Part shown: piece after piece, positions 24,851 to 33,401 of the stretch
Position numbering within the stretch: the stretch's first letter is position 1
How the letters are laid out: each line of letters starts with the position of its first letter
From: CAYTGR01 sp964437445
GTDB lineage: Bacteria; Chloroflexota; Anaerolineae; B4-G1; SLSP01
DNA: 64,000 nucleotides
Assembly (NCBI GenBank): GCA_964437445.1
Contig: CAYTGR010000006.1
Span: forward strand, 1 to 64,000
Direction of reading: 5' to 3'
Made by a program: the position numbers and the translations under genes
The notes under the pieces: model-generated
Told to the model about the DNA's origin: nothing
The model's input: the letters and a program-made list of their open reading frames with translations, nothing else
The model's database searches: none

Positions 24851-24878
24851 TTGTCATTTTCGGGAAAGCAGGGATAAT
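24851..24878 (+). promoter_or_regulatory. Promoter of the ferredoxin gene
   Basis: -35 TTGTCA (24851-24856) and -10 GATAAT (24873-24878), spaced 16 bp. It lies about 43 bp before the ATG, with AAGGAGG at 24908-24914. Confidence 0.72.
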
Positions 24879-24921
24879 AAGAACAGTGTGTTACACCACT
24901 TCATTTTAAGGAGGTTTCTCA

Positions 24922-25182
24922 ATGGCTTACGTAATTACCAATCTTTGCGAGCGCGCTGGCGTTTGCGCCCCCCTCTGCCCGACCGAGTCCATCCAGTTCG
25001 TGGAGGGTAATGCAGCCTGGCCCAAGTATTACATTGACCCCGACACCTGCATTGACTGTGGCACGTGCGCTGCCGAGTGCCCCAACGAAGCCATCTTCCC
25101 CGCGGAAGAGGTGCCGAGCGAATATACCGCCGACATCCAAAAGAACGCCGATTTCTTCACCAAGGGCCCCGGCAAGAAATAA
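24922..25182 (+). CDS. Small ferredoxin, probably seven-iron type
   Basis: 86 aa electron carrier. Cysteines are at 9, 15, 19, 43, 46, 49 and 53 - seven, not eight. The second motif CIDCGTCAAECP is a complete 4Fe-4S motif, while the first (C-x5-C-x3-CP) lacks its second cysteine. By analogy with 7Fe ferredoxins, C9, C15 and C53 would hold a 3Fe-4S cluster and C19, C43, C46 and C49 a 4Fe-4S cluster. It is monocistronic with a strong RBS and terminator, suggesting high expression. Confidence 0.92.
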   Translation: MAYVITNLCERAGVCAPLCPTESIQFVEGNAAWPKYYIDPDTCIDCGTCAAECPNEAIFPAEEVPSEYTADIQKNADFFTKGPGKK

Positions 25183-25205
25183 TCGCCTGTCAACCAGGCA
25201 CCATA

Positions 25206-25235
25206 GAGAGGCCGATCTCGCGTCGGCCTCTTTTT
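25206..25235 (+). terminator. Terminator after the ferredoxin gene
   Basis: Stem AGAGGCCGA (25207-25215) and TCGGCCTCT (25223-25231) with a seven-base loop and a T5 tail. It lies between convergent genes. Confidence 0.92.
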
Positions 25236-25267
25236 CATTGCCGGCCGGGGCTGCCCCCCGCCCGGTT

Positions 25268-26338
25268 TTAGAGCACGTAAATGGGGCTGGTAAAAATCCA
25301 CCCCACCCGCCGCCCATAGAAGCGCCGGTAGACCTCCAGCCGGTAAATCCCCGGCTCAGCGGTAGTATAGTGCAGCTCCGTCCCGCGCGCGCGCACCACG
25401 AGCCGGCCGCCCCGCAACAGCCGCATTTCACCGGCCGCCGGTAACGTCACCTCCACGTTGATGGCCCCGAGGCGTTTCAGTTCCTCGCCCACCGTGGCCG
25501 CCGCGGCCCCGCTCCGCATGATAAACTGGAAGCCCCGCGTGGCATGGGGCAAGTCATAAGCTACCCAGGTCCGCCCTGAACGTAAGGCTTCGTAGAGCAA
25601 CGCTTTGTCTGCAACCGGGTCGCCGGTCAGCGAACCCTGAGTCAGGACATGCGTATTCACGCAACGGAAGAGATATTCGTAGGGGAAGAGGCGCCGTTTG
25701 ACCGGCCCGAACGTATACAGGGTCCCGTGCGCATCCGCCCCCCCCAGCGCGGCCAGGCGTTGCCCCTGCGCCAGCAGTTCGTCCCACAGCCGGAGGGTGG
25801 CCCGATAGGGTCCCCGGATGCCCCATTCCGGGCGAAACGCATAGATCAGTGCCGGCAGGTGCGACCAAAGCAGCCCTTTGAACTCCGACATGTAGTTCCA
25901 GAGTTCCAGTCCGGTGACACCGTCCAGCGGCCAGTCCACCCAGGGGATAGCCTCCAGATCAGGGCTGATGGGGCTGCTTTTCTCCACCGGGTGGGCCAGG
26001 AAACAGAACCCACCGCGCTCGCGCACCGTTTCCACCAACGTCTGAGTGCTGCCAAAAGCGTGGGAGGCCATCTCTTCCTCCGCGCCGTAGACCAGCAGGT
26101 GGCTGACCTGGGGCCGGCGGCGGATGTGGTGCACCTCCTCGCCAACCAGGACCAACACCCGTCCGTAGTAGTCCTCTACGCCCTCCACCCACACGTTATG
26201 GTCGGTAGCGATAAGGAAATTCAGCCCCGCCTGTTCGGCTGCCTGTGCAATTTCGGCGTGCGTGGCTGTACCATCGGAATAAACCGAATGCAGGTGCAAA
26301 TTGCCGACATATTCGCGGTAGTATTTGGTCCCGTTCAT
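25268..26338 (-). CDS. PHP-domain metal-dependent phosphoesterase
   Basis: 356 aa. PHP motifs: NLHLHSVYSDGT (motif 1), ATDHNVWVEG (motif 2), LVGEEVHH, a GGFCFLAHP histidine and GGADAHG (motif 4). These would bind a di- or trinuclear metal site. A C-terminal beta-sandwich of ~80 residues (INVEVTLPAAGEMRLLRGG ... IYRLEVYRR) follows. Known PHP enzymes include histidinol phosphatases and nucleases; the specific substrate is unknown. RBS GAGG precedes ATG 26338. Confidence 0.83.
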   Translation of the reverse strand: MNGTKYYREYVGNLHLHSVYSDGTATHAEIAQAAEQAGLNFLIATDHNVWVEGVEDYYGRVLVLVGEEVHHIRRRPQVSHLLVYGAEEEMASHAFGSTQTLVETVRERGGFCFLAHPVEKSSPISPDLEAIPWVDWPLDGVTGLELWNYMSEFKGLLWSHLPALIYAFRPEWGIRGPYRATLRLWDELLAQGQRLAALGGADAHGTLYTFGPVKRRLFPYEYLFRCVNTHVLTQGSLTGDPVADKALLYEALRSGRTWVAYDLPHATRGFQFIMRSGAAAATVGEELKRLGAINVEVTLPAAGEMRLLRGGRLVVRARGTELHYTTAEPGIYRLEVYRRFYGRRVGWIFTSPIYVL

Positions 26339-26501
26339 AACGCCTCAATCTTAGCGGGAATGGAGGTTTTGTCAAACTTCCCCCTCCACCGGCTACCTTT
26401 CAAAGGGGGGCGAATGCCAAATACGCGCTTGATTCCTTTTAACTCGCTGTAGGGTAGGACCGCCTCGCGCTCGCACAGCCATTTGCGCCCCAGGGGAGAA
26501 G

Positions 26502-26530
26502 TTGCCAATCTTCTCAAAATCCCCTATAAT
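26502..26530 (+). promoter_or_regulatory. Promoter of polX
   Basis: -35 TTGCCA (26502-26507) and a perfect -10 TATAAT (26525-26530), spaced 17 bp. It lies in the 257-bp gap between the divergent PHP gene and polX. Confidence 0.78.
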
Positions 26531-26595
26531 GACGGTAGAGCTAAGAATGTTAAATGACGGGACTTTACCAACAGCGCAAGGCGCAGGAGGGAATG

Positions 26596-28329
26596 ATGGC
26601 CGACCGCAGAGAAGAGCTGGCGACGATCTTTGATGCGATGGCCGATATGTTAGACATCCTCGGCGAGAACTACCACCGCATCATGGCCTACCGCCGGGCC
26701 GCAGAAAATTTGCGCGCCCTGGGAGAACCCTTAGAAAAGCTGGCGCAAGAAGCCCGGCTACAAACGATCGCCGGTATCGGCGAAACCCTGGCGACCAAGA
26801 TTGAGGAATATCTGCATACCGGTCGGCTGGAAGCCTATGAAAAGCTCCGCGACCAGGTTCCCGGCGGCGTATTGGAATTCCTGAAAGTGCCCGGAGTCGG
26901 GCCGCGCAAAGCGGCACTCTTCTGGCACGAATTGGGCCTGACCTCACTGGACGAGCTGGAGGGCGCTGCCCGCGCCGGCCAGCTCCATGGTCTCAAGGGC
27001 TTCGGCCACAAGACCGAAACCAACATCCTGGAAGGAATCGTGGCACTGCGCCGCCGGCAGGATCAACGCCTGCCCCTGGGCGTGGCCGCCCCGCTGGCCC
27101 AGGAAATTATCACCGCCTTGCAGACCGTCCCAGGCGTCCGGCAGATTTCGCCGGCCGGCAGCCTGCGCCGGATGCGCGAGACGGTGGGCGATCTGGATAT
27201 TCTGGTGGCGGCCGATGATTCCGAACCGGTGATGGCCCGTTTCCGTACATTGCCGGTGGTAGCGGATGTGTTGCTGACCGGCGCGACCAAGACCTCTATC
27301 CGTACGGCCGACGGGTTTCAGATAGACCTGCGGGTGCTCCCCCCGGAACGGTGGGGGGCGGCCCTGCAATATTTCACGGGCAGCCAGGCCCACAACATCC
27401 GGCTACGGGCGCTGGCTCAGGCCCAGGGGCTCTCATTGAGCGAGTATGGCTTCCGCCGCGCAGACGATTCGGAGCTGATCTGCGCCACCGAGGAGGCCGT
27501 CTATGCCACCCTGGGCCTGCCCTGGATCCCGCCTGAATTGCGCGAGGACCGTGGTGAAATAGAAGCAGCCCAGGCCGGCCGGCTTCCCACGTTGGTGCGG
27601 CGCGAGGATTTGCTGGGCGACTTTCAGTGCCACACGACGCGCTCTGACGGTCACAGTACGCTGGAAGGGATGGCCCGCGCGGCCCAGGAGGCCGGGCTGC
27701 GCTACATCGTGGTCTCCGACCACACCGCCGGGTTAGGCATCGCCCACGGGATGGGAGCGGAAGCGGTAGACGAGCTGCTCGCCGAGGTGGCACGGGTCAA
27801 TGCCACCCTGGGAGGCAGCTTCCAGGTGCTGGCCGGCGCCGAGGTGGAGGTCCGCGCCGATGGCAGCCTGGACTGGCCGGAGGAGGCGCTGGTCAAACTG
27901 GACTTTGTGGTGGCGGCCGTGCACAGTGGGCTTAGCCAGCCACGTGAACAGGCGACGGCTCGCCTGCTGGCCGCGATCCGCCACCCCTGTGTCGACCTGA
28001 TCGCGCATCCGACCGGGCGGCTCTTGGGTCGCCGGGAGGCGATAGACCTGGACATGGAGGCGCTCTTCCAGGCCGCACGGGAGAGCGGGGTGGCCCTGGA
28101 GATCAACGCGCACCCCAACCGGTTGGACCTGAACGACGTCTACCTGCGCCGGGCGGCCGAGGCCGGGGTCATGTTAGCCATCAGCTCAGATGCGCACGAC
28201 GGTGAGGGCTTTGCGGTGTTGTCCTATGGGGTGGCGATGGCCCGCCGGGGCTGGTTGGAGCCGCACCAGCTGCTCAACACCCGCCCGGCCGAAGCCGTGC
28301 GGGCCTGGAAACGGCAACGTCATTCTTAA
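26596..28329 (+). CDS. polX: DNA polymerase/3'-5' exonuclease PolX
   Basis: 577 aa, the usual PolX length. Order: an N-terminal 8-kDa helical domain, HhH segments (LQTIAGIGETLATKIEEY; LKVPGVGPRKAALFWHELG), the family X nucleotidyltransferase signature GSLRRMRETVGDLDIL at ~189-204 with its metal-binding Asp pair, and a C-terminal PHP exonuclease domain (CHTTRSDGHS, VVSDHTAGLGIAHG, ISSDAHDGEG). It fills gaps in base excision repair. ATG 26596 is five bases after AGGAGG; ATG 26593 is also in frame but too close to it. Confidence 0.95.
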   Translation: MADRREELATIFDAMADMLDILGENYHRIMAYRRAAENLRALGEPLEKLAQEARLQTIAGIGETLATKIEEYLHTGRLEAYEKLRDQVPGGVLEFLKVPGVGPRKAALFWHELGLTSLDELEGAARAGQLHGLKGFGHKTETNILEGIVALRRRQDQRLPLGVAAPLAQEIITALQTVPGVRQISPAGSLRRMRETVGDLDILVAADDSEPVMARFRTLPVVADVLLTGATKTSIRTADGFQIDLRVLPPERWGAALQYFTGSQAHNIRLRALAQAQGLSLSEYGFRRADDSELICATEEAVYATLGLPWIPPELREDRGEIEAAQAGRLPTLVRREDLLGDFQCHTTRSDGHSTLEGMARAAQEAGLRYIVVSDHTAGLGIAHGMGAEAVDELLAEVARVNATLGGSFQVLAGAEVEVRADGSLDWPEEALVKLDFVVAAVHSGLSQPREQATARLLAAIRHPCVDLIAHPTGRLLGRREAIDLDMEALFQAARESGVALEINAHPNRLDLNDVYLRRAAEAGVMLAISSDAHDGEGFAVLSYGVAMARRGWLEPHQLLNTRPAEAVRAWKRQRHS

Positions 28330-28350
28330 ACACTTCGCCTTGGAGGTTGC

Positions 28351-29310
28351 ATGAGTCCTTTACGTTTCATTGCCGTTGACCTGGGCGGCACCCAGATTCG
28401 GGCGGCCCGGTATACCAACGAGGGCGTGCAAGAGGCCCGCGTCGCCATGCCCACCGGTGCCCCCGATGGCCTGGAGCCGGTCTTCCAGCGTATCCGCTCC
28501 GCCGTGCGCCAGGTCTGGCCCCTGGAAGGCACAGTCGCCGCCATCGGCATGGGGGTCCCTGGACCGTTAGATTACCGGCGCGGGGTCGTCCGTTTTGCCC
28601 CTAACCTGCCCGGCTGGGTGAACGTTCCTATCCGCGACATGATGCTGCAAACGTTCGGCATCCCGGTCTTCGTAGGAAACGACGCCGACGTGGCGGGACT
28701 GGCCGAACACCGCTTTGGGGCCGGGCGAGGCGTCCAGAACATGATCTACATGACTATCAGCACCGGGATTGGGGGCGGTTTCATCCTGGGCAACAAGCTT
28801 TTCGTCGGTGGTCATGGTTCCGGCGGCGAAGTGGGGCACATTGCGGTGGACCTGCACAGTCCCCACCGGGAACAGGGAAACACCGGCACGTTGGAAGAGC
28901 TGGCCGCCGGCCCGGCTATTGCCTACCAGGCCCGGTTGCGCCTGGAGGCTGGCGAGCCCTCACTGTTAAGGGAAATGGTAAACGGCGACCTGGAACGGAT
29001 TACGGCCAAAGAGGTGAACGAAGCCGCGCAACAAGGGGATGCCCTGGCCAGGGCCATCTTCACCGAAGCGGGCATGTACATCGGCGCGGCCATTGTCAAT
29101 CTCATTTACCTGCTGGACCCCGGTCTCTTCGTGCTGGGGGGCAGCGTCACGCAGGCCGGCGACCTGCTCTTCGGCCCGATCTGGGAAACGGTCAAGCAAC
29201 GGGCACCGGCCACCTATCTGGAGTACACACGCATCGTCCCGGCGCAGCTGGGCGCCGATGTCGGGCTGTGGGGAGCGCTCGCGCTTGCCCTGATGGAGCT
29301 CAATCTCTGA
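28351..29310 (+). CDS. ROK-family sugar kinase
   Basis: 319 aa. The N-terminal phosphate loop is AVDLGGTQIRAARY, the catalytic Asp is in VGNDADVAGL, and a second ATP loop is STGIGGGFILG. The usual ROK zinc cluster (CxCGxxGCxE) is absent: after GEVGHIAVD the sequence reads LHSPHREQGNTGTLEELAAGPAI. The family includes glucokinases and N-acetylhexosamine kinases. The missing zinc site is seen in some ROK members. It lies 21 bp after polX, behind GGAGG, so they are probably co-transcribed. Confidence 0.9.
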   Translation: MSPLRFIAVDLGGTQIRAARYTNEGVQEARVAMPTGAPDGLEPVFQRIRSAVRQVWPLEGTVAAIGMGVPGPLDYRRGVVRFAPNLPGWVNVPIRDMMLQTFGIPVFVGNDADVAGLAEHRFGAGRGVQNMIYMTISTGIGGGFILGNKLFVGGHGSGGEVGHIAVDLHSPHREQGNTGTLEELAAGPAIAYQARLRLEAGEPSLLREMVNGDLERITAKEVNEAAQQGDALARAIFTEAGMYIGAAIVNLIYLLDPGLFVLGGSVTQAGDLLFGPIWETVKQRAPATYLEYTRIVPAQLGADVGLWGALALALMELNL

Positions 29311-29350
29311 CGGGCAGAGCGCGGGGATTTCAACCGGTCAGCTAAACGCC

Positions 29351-29380
29351 AGGGGCGGCTCTTACCAGAGAGCCGCCCCT
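29351..29380. terminator. Hairpin between convergent ROK kinase and sufU
   Basis: Perfect 12-bp stem AGGGGCGGCTCT (29351-29362) and AGAGCCGCCCCT (29369-29380) with a six-base loop. There is no U-tract on either side. Position suggests a bidirectional terminator. Confidence 0.6.
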
Positions 29381-29432
29381 GAGTCTGTCAAGCAGGTCGC
29401 GCCGCTCAGGCAGGCAACTCCCCCCTCAAAGT

Positions 29433-29807
29433 TCACTTGCGCTCCTTCAAGCCACGCTGAAGTGCCACCAATGGCAAGGTCGCGCACTTGATGCGCCCCA
29501 TGCTCAGCCGAATGCCGCCCATCATCTCCTGAATATCAGGCAGCCCCATGGCCGCAATCTGCTCCGGCGTTTTGCCGATCACCGCCTCAGTGAACATAGA
29601 AGTAGAGGCCATGCTGATCACACAACCGTGCCCTTCAAAACACACTCGGGCAATGCGCCCCTGCTCATCCAGCTGCGCTGTCAGATGGACGGTGTCACCA
29701 CAGGTCGGGTTATCCAGCTGCACGTCCACATCGGGATCGTCCAGCACGCCGTAATTACGCGGTTCGTTATAATGTTCCAGGATCTGCTCACGATACAGTT
29801 CGCTCAT
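29433..29807 (-). CDS. sufU: Iron-sulfur cluster assembly scaffold SufU
   Basis: 124 aa. It receives sulfur from SufS and helps assemble Fe-S clusters. The three conserved cysteines are in NPTCGD, GHGCVISMAS and KCATLP, and the length and the MMGGIRLSMGRIKCA region match SufU rather than IscU. RBS GGAGG lies five bases before ATG 29807. It lies 28 bp after sufS. SufBCD genes are not visible in this window. Confidence 0.93.
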   Translation of the reverse strand: MSELYREQILEHYNEPRNYGVLDDPDVDVQLDNPTCGDTVHLTAQLDEQGRIARVCFEGHGCVISMASTSMFTEAVIGKTPEQIAAMGLPDIQEMMGGIRLSMGRIKCATLPLVALQRGLKERK

Positions 29808-29835
29808 TTCTCACCTCCGCCTGTAACACCTCAGC

Positions 29836-31068
29836 TCAGCGCCGGAAAATCTGCAAGACTTTGTACAACCCGGCGACCAGCGCATCCACATCCTCCCGAT
29901 CATTGTAAACATAGAAACTGGCCCGGGCCGTCGCCGGCAGGCCGAAGCGTTGGTGCAACGGCTCGGCACAGTGCAGGCCGGCCCGGATGGCAATCCCCTC
30001 CTCATCCAAAATGGAGGCAATGTCGTGCGGATGAATCTTATCCAGCCAGAAGGAAACTACCCCGCCGCGCCGTTCCGCGGCCGGCCCCAACAGGTGCACC
30101 CCGGGCACTTCGGCCAGGCGTTCCAGGGCGTAGGCCACCAGCGCCTGCTCGTGCTGCTGGACCGCCTCCATTCCCAGGCCGGTCATAAAATCTACCGCCG
30201 CGCCCAGACCGATCGCCTCAGCGATGGCCGGCGTCCCGGCCTCAAACTTGTAGGGCAGATCGTTCCAGACCGCGCGGTATTTCTCCACATGGCGGATCAT
30301 ATCGCCGCCAAAGAGAAAAGGTGGCATCGCTTCCAGCAGCTCACGCCGCCCCCACAGAATTCCGATCCCCGGCCCGCCCATTTTGTGACCCGAGAAAGCC
30401 AGAAAATCAGCCCCCAGCGCCTGGACATCCACCGGCAGGTGGGGCACGGATTGAGCGCCATCCACCACCACGATGGCCCCTGCGGCATGGGCCAGCTCCA
30501 CCATCTGCCGCACCGGGTTCAGCGTGCCCAGCACGTTAGACATCGCGGTGACGGCCACCACGCGGGTTGTCCCCTCCGCCAACAGCTGGCGGAAGGTCTC
30601 CAGGTCCAGTTCCCCCTCGTCGGTTACCGGCACAAAGACCAGGTCGGCGTTCCGCTCCAGAGCCAACTGCTGCCAGGGCACCAGGTTGCTGTGATGCTCC
30701 ATCTCGGTCACCACAATGCGGTCGCAGGCCCGGATGTTGGTCCGCCCCCAGGTGTAAGCCACCAGGTTCAAGGCCTCGGTGGCATTGCGCACATAGATGA
30801 CCTCGGCCGGATCGGCCGCGTGGATAAAACGTGCAACCTTCTCGCGAGCTGCCTCATAGGCGACGGAAGCCTCCTCGGCCAGGGTATAAAGTCCCCGATG
30901 CACGTTGGCGTAATGGTTGGAGTAAAAATCGGTGATCGCTTCTATCACCACGCGCGGCTTCTGAGCGCTGGCGGTGCTGTCCAGGTAGACCAGTCGCTTG
31001 CCACCTACGGTCCGCTGCAAAACTGGGAACTCTTTGCGGATTGTGGCACTATCCCATGCCATGACCAT
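29836..31068 (-). CDS. sufS: Cysteine desulfurase SufS
   Basis: 410 aa PLP enzyme that takes sulfur from cysteine for Fe-S cluster assembly. The N-terminal YLDSTASAQKP, the PLP-contact TEMEHHSNLVPWQ, VVVDGAQSVPH, the PLP-lysine motif FSGHKMGGPGIG and the catalytic cysteine RAGLHCAEP are all present. The short cysteine loop matches the SufS group. The start at 31068 has AGGAGG ten bases upstream; ATG 31062 is an alternative. Confidence 0.94.
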   Translation of the reverse strand: MVMAWDSATIRKEFPVLQRTVGGKRLVYLDSTASAQKPRVVIEAITDFYSNHYANVHRGLYTLAEEASVAYEAAREKVARFIHAADPAEVIYVRNATEALNLVAYTWGRTNIRACDRIVVTEMEHHSNLVPWQQLALERNADLVFVPVTDEGELDLETFRQLLAEGTTRVVAVTAMSNVLGTLNPVRQMVELAHAAGAIVVVDGAQSVPHLPVDVQALGADFLAFSGHKMGGPGIGILWGRRELLEAMPPFLFGGDMIRHVEKYRAVWNDLPYKFEAGTPAIAEAIGLGAAVDFMTGLGMEAVQQHEQALVAYALERLAEVPGVHLLGPAAERRGGVVSFWLDKIHPHDIASILDEEGIAIRAGLHCAEPLHQRFGLPATARASFYVYNDREDVDALVAGLYKVLQIFRR

Positions 31069-31161
31069 CTTCTTTACCCTCCTTATCCCCTAATCCCCTA
31101 ACATTCCCGCTATAGAAGCCCTCTTACCGCCGAACCCCAGAGGGGGCACAGGCTTTTCTTC

Positions 31162-31231
31162 ATTCGCCATTCTTCATTCGCCATTTGCTATTCGCCATTC
31201 GCTATTCGCCATTCGCTATTCGCCATTCGTA
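31162..31231 (+). repeat. Heptamer array, ATTCGCY type, ten units
   Basis: Exactly ten 7-bp units in register from 31162 to 31231: ATTCGCC and ATTCGCT alternate with ATTCTTC, ATTTGCT and ATTCGTA variants. It fills the 189-bp gap between ppsR (3' end) and sufS (5' end). An 8-bp tandem TCCCCTAA lies nearby at about 31085-31100. Confidence 0.92.
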
Positions 31232-31257
31232 GCGGGGCCACATCCTGCGTGACTCTT

Positions 31258-32076
31258 CTATTTGAGCTGCGCCAGAGCGATCAGTTCACCGGCAACCTCT
31301 TCTACCGACTTGCCGGTCACATCTATTAACCGCCAGCCCTGTTCCGCACACAGGTTATGGGCATAACGTAGCTCTTCCCGCACCTGGGATAACGAGGCGT
31401 AATCGGCCTCCGGGATCGTCAGGTAGCGCGCCCGAGCAAGGCGCAATTCGGTTAACCGGGCCGCGCTCATCGTCAGGCCAAACACGCGCTCCGGTGGCAG
31501 TTGCAACAGGGCAGGTGACAAAACCAATCCCGGCACTAAGGGAACGTTGGCCACAAACCAGCCCCGGTAGGCCAGGTAAAGCGTCAGTGGCGTCTTCATG
31601 GTGCGCGAGACCCCCACCAACACCAGCTCAGCGCGCGACAAATCCTCCTGGCGCTGCCCATCGTCGTGACGGAAAGCGAACTCCACCGCCTCAACCTGCC
31701 GGGCCTGCACATCCATCAACTGCGTGAACAGCCCGGGCTTTTCCAGCGGGGAAAGCCCCAACCGCGCCCCCAGCCGATCCAATAGCGGCCCCAGCAGGTC
31801 CATGGCGTCCACATGGTGATACCGGGCCTCTTCCAACATCAAAACCCGCAATTCATTAGAGACCAGGGTGTGGACAATCAAGGCATTCCGCCCGGCCGCT
31901 TCCGCTACCACGGCCCGGACCCGTTCAGGCGTGTAAATATCCCCACGCCGTACCAGCTCCACCCCTGCGCCCGTGAATTGCACCAGGGCCGAACGGATCA
32001 CCCGCTCGGCGGTCTCACCGGTACTGTCGGAAACCACCAGGATGGTCAGGGGGGCCTTTCTCTCTTCTGTGCTCAC
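31258..32076 (-). CDS. ppsR: PPDK/PEP synthase regulatory kinase-pyrophosphorylase
   Basis: 272 aa DUF299-family protein. It phosphorylates and reactivates pyruvate phosphate dikinase or phosphoenolpyruvate synthase, linking energy charge to the PEP-pyruvate node. The N-terminal ILVVSDSTGETAERV and the P-loop GVSRTMKTPLTLYLA (155 onward) are diagnostic, as is VPLVPG. It starts at GTG 32076 behind GAGGG. The target dikinase gene is not in the window, so the choice between PPDK and PEP synthase is open. Confidence 0.93.
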   Translation of the reverse strand: MSTEERKAPLTILVVSDSTGETAERVIRSALVQFTGAGVELVRRGDIYTPERVRAVVAEAAGRNALIVHTLVSNELRVLMLEEARYHHVDAMDLLGPLLDRLGARLGLSPLEKPGLFTQLMDVQARQVEAVEFAFRHDDGQRQEDLSRAELVLVGVSRTMKTPLTLYLAYRGWFVANVPLVPGLVLSPALLQLPPERVFGLTMSAARLTELRLARARYLTIPEADYASLSQVREELRYAHNLCAEQGWRLIDVTGKSVEEVAGELIALAQLK

Positions 32077-32137
32077 TCTTCACCCTCGCCCGGCTATAAG
32101 TATGACAAGTATATCACAAAATACGAGAATAAGATAG

Positions 32138-32165
32138 TTGACATCCCTTTGCCGCCGGGTATAAT
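32138..32165 (+). promoter_or_regulatory. Consensus promoter of the GtrA gene
   Basis: Perfect -35 TTGACA (32138-32143) and perfect -10 TATAAT (32160-32165) with a 16-bp spacer. This is the strongest promoter match in the window and probably starts transcription of the glycan block. Confidence 0.88.
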
Positions 32166-32213
32166 TTCGGCAGGTCGGGCCTGGCCCGGCCTTTGATATG
32201 TTAGAGGCGAGTG

Positions 32214-32699
32214 ATGCAATTGATCAAACAATGGCTCAATAAAAATCAAAAAGAAATCAGCCGTTTCCTTAAATTTATGGTGGTGGGGACCATTGGTGCC
32301 GTCGTAGACTTTGGCACGCTCTATCTGTGGCATATTGTCGTCGGTTTGCCCATCGTCATCGCCAACACTTTCTCTTTTACCACCGCCGTCTTAAGCAACT
32401 TCCTCTGGAACCGATACTGGACCTATCCCGACTCGCGCTCCAAGCCGATTCGGGCCCAGCTGGGCCAGTTCTTCCTGGTCAACATTGCCGGCTGGGGCAT
32501 CAATACCGGGATTTTGCTGCTGCTCCGCAACCCTCTTGCGTCGTTAGCCGGCAGCCTGGCTCCCACCATCGCCGCGCTGGCCAACACCGAGACCGCTTAC
32601 AAAGTAGGGTATAATCTGGCCAAGGCTTTTGCCACCGGCGTTGTAATGTTTTGGAACTTCTTCGTCAATCGGTTCTGGACCTATAACGACGTCAAGTGA
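32214..32699 (+). CDS. GtrA-family membrane protein
   Basis: 161 aa with four transmembrane helices (FLKFMVVGTIGAVVDFGTLYLWHIV, LPIVIANTFSFTTAVLSNFLWNRYW, FFLVNIAGWGINTGILLLL, KAFATGVVMFWNFFVNRFWTY). GtrA proteins are thought to flip lipid-linked sugars or assist glycosyltransferases. NRYWTYPDSR and NRFWTYND are the family's repeated motif. ATG 32214 is preceded by GTG 32211; AGAGG is six bases from the ATG. A 7-bp stem (CCGGTCA/TGACCGG) follows the stop. Confidence 0.88.
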   Translation: MQLIKQWLNKNQKEISRFLKFMVVGTIGAVVDFGTLYLWHIVVGLPIVIANTFSFTTAVLSNFLWNRYWTYPDSRSKPIRAQLGQFFLVNIAGWGINTGILLLLRNPLASLAGSLAPTIAALANTETAYKVGYNLAKAFATGVVMFWNFFVNRFWTYNDVK

Positions 32700-32768
32700 C
32701 CCTGGACCACCGGCCCCGGTCAAAAGCCGTGACCGGCGGCCGGAAAAGCCTGAAACGCTGGAGGTTTG

Positions 32769-33401
32769 ATGGACAACGCCAACCAACGTCTGGAGCGAGT
32801 GGCCCGCCTGGCCCGCGAACGCCAGCAGCAAGTCGGGGCCGCCCAAGAGATCCCGGCTTTAGAGATTGACTATCGCTGGCAACACACGCTGCGGGTCAGC
32901 CAGTACGGGCGGCGCATCGCCGCGGCCGAAGGGGCCGATGAAGAGCTGGTCGTGGCCGCCTGCCTGCTCCACGACGTGGCCGTCTTTGATCCCGGCGATT
33001 GGCACGACCACGGCCGGCTTGGAGCAGCGCTCATCCGCCCATGGCTGCCGGAGATCGGCTACTCACCGGAGGCCACTGAGGCCATCTGCTACGCCGTCGC
33101 CGCGCACGTGGACGTGGAACATCCTGCCACGCTGATAGCCCAGGTCACCACCGACGCGGACAATGTGGACCGGTTCGGCGCGTACCGCGTCATCCTCTGG
33201 TGCCTGGAAGCGCGGGACGATTACGAAGGGATGATCGGTAAACTGCAAGCGCGCGTCCAACGTTTACATGACTATCACGCGCGCACCGTCATGCAGACCC
33301 CAACCGGTCAGGCGCTCTTTCAGGCCCAGTTGGAACTCCAGATCGCCTTTTTTGAAGCCCTGATCCAGGAAAAAGATCTCACGACCCTGCCGTCATTCTA
33401 A
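32769..33401 (+). CDS. HD-domain phosphohydrolase
   Basis: 210 aa. HD motifs in order: WQHTLRVSQYG, ACLLHDVAVFD (HD pair), HDHGRLGA, YAVAAHVDV and TDADNVDRFG. The His-Asp pair implies a metal-dependent phosphohydrolase acting on nucleotides or related substrates. ATG 32769 lies four bases after GGAGG (32760-32764). Its stop overlaps the next start by one base (TAATG), so it is coupled to the glycosyltransferase, although the functional link is unclear. Confidence 0.85.
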   Translation: MDNANQRLERVARLARERQQQVGAAQEIPALEIDYRWQHTLRVSQYGRRIAAAEGADEELVVAACLLHDVAVFDPGDWHDHGRLGAALIRPWLPEIGYSPEATEAICYAVAAHVDVEHPATLIAQVTTDADNVDRFGAYRVILWCLEARDDYEGMIGKLQARVQRLHDYHARTVMQTPTGQALFQAQLELQIAFFEALIQEKDLTTLPSF

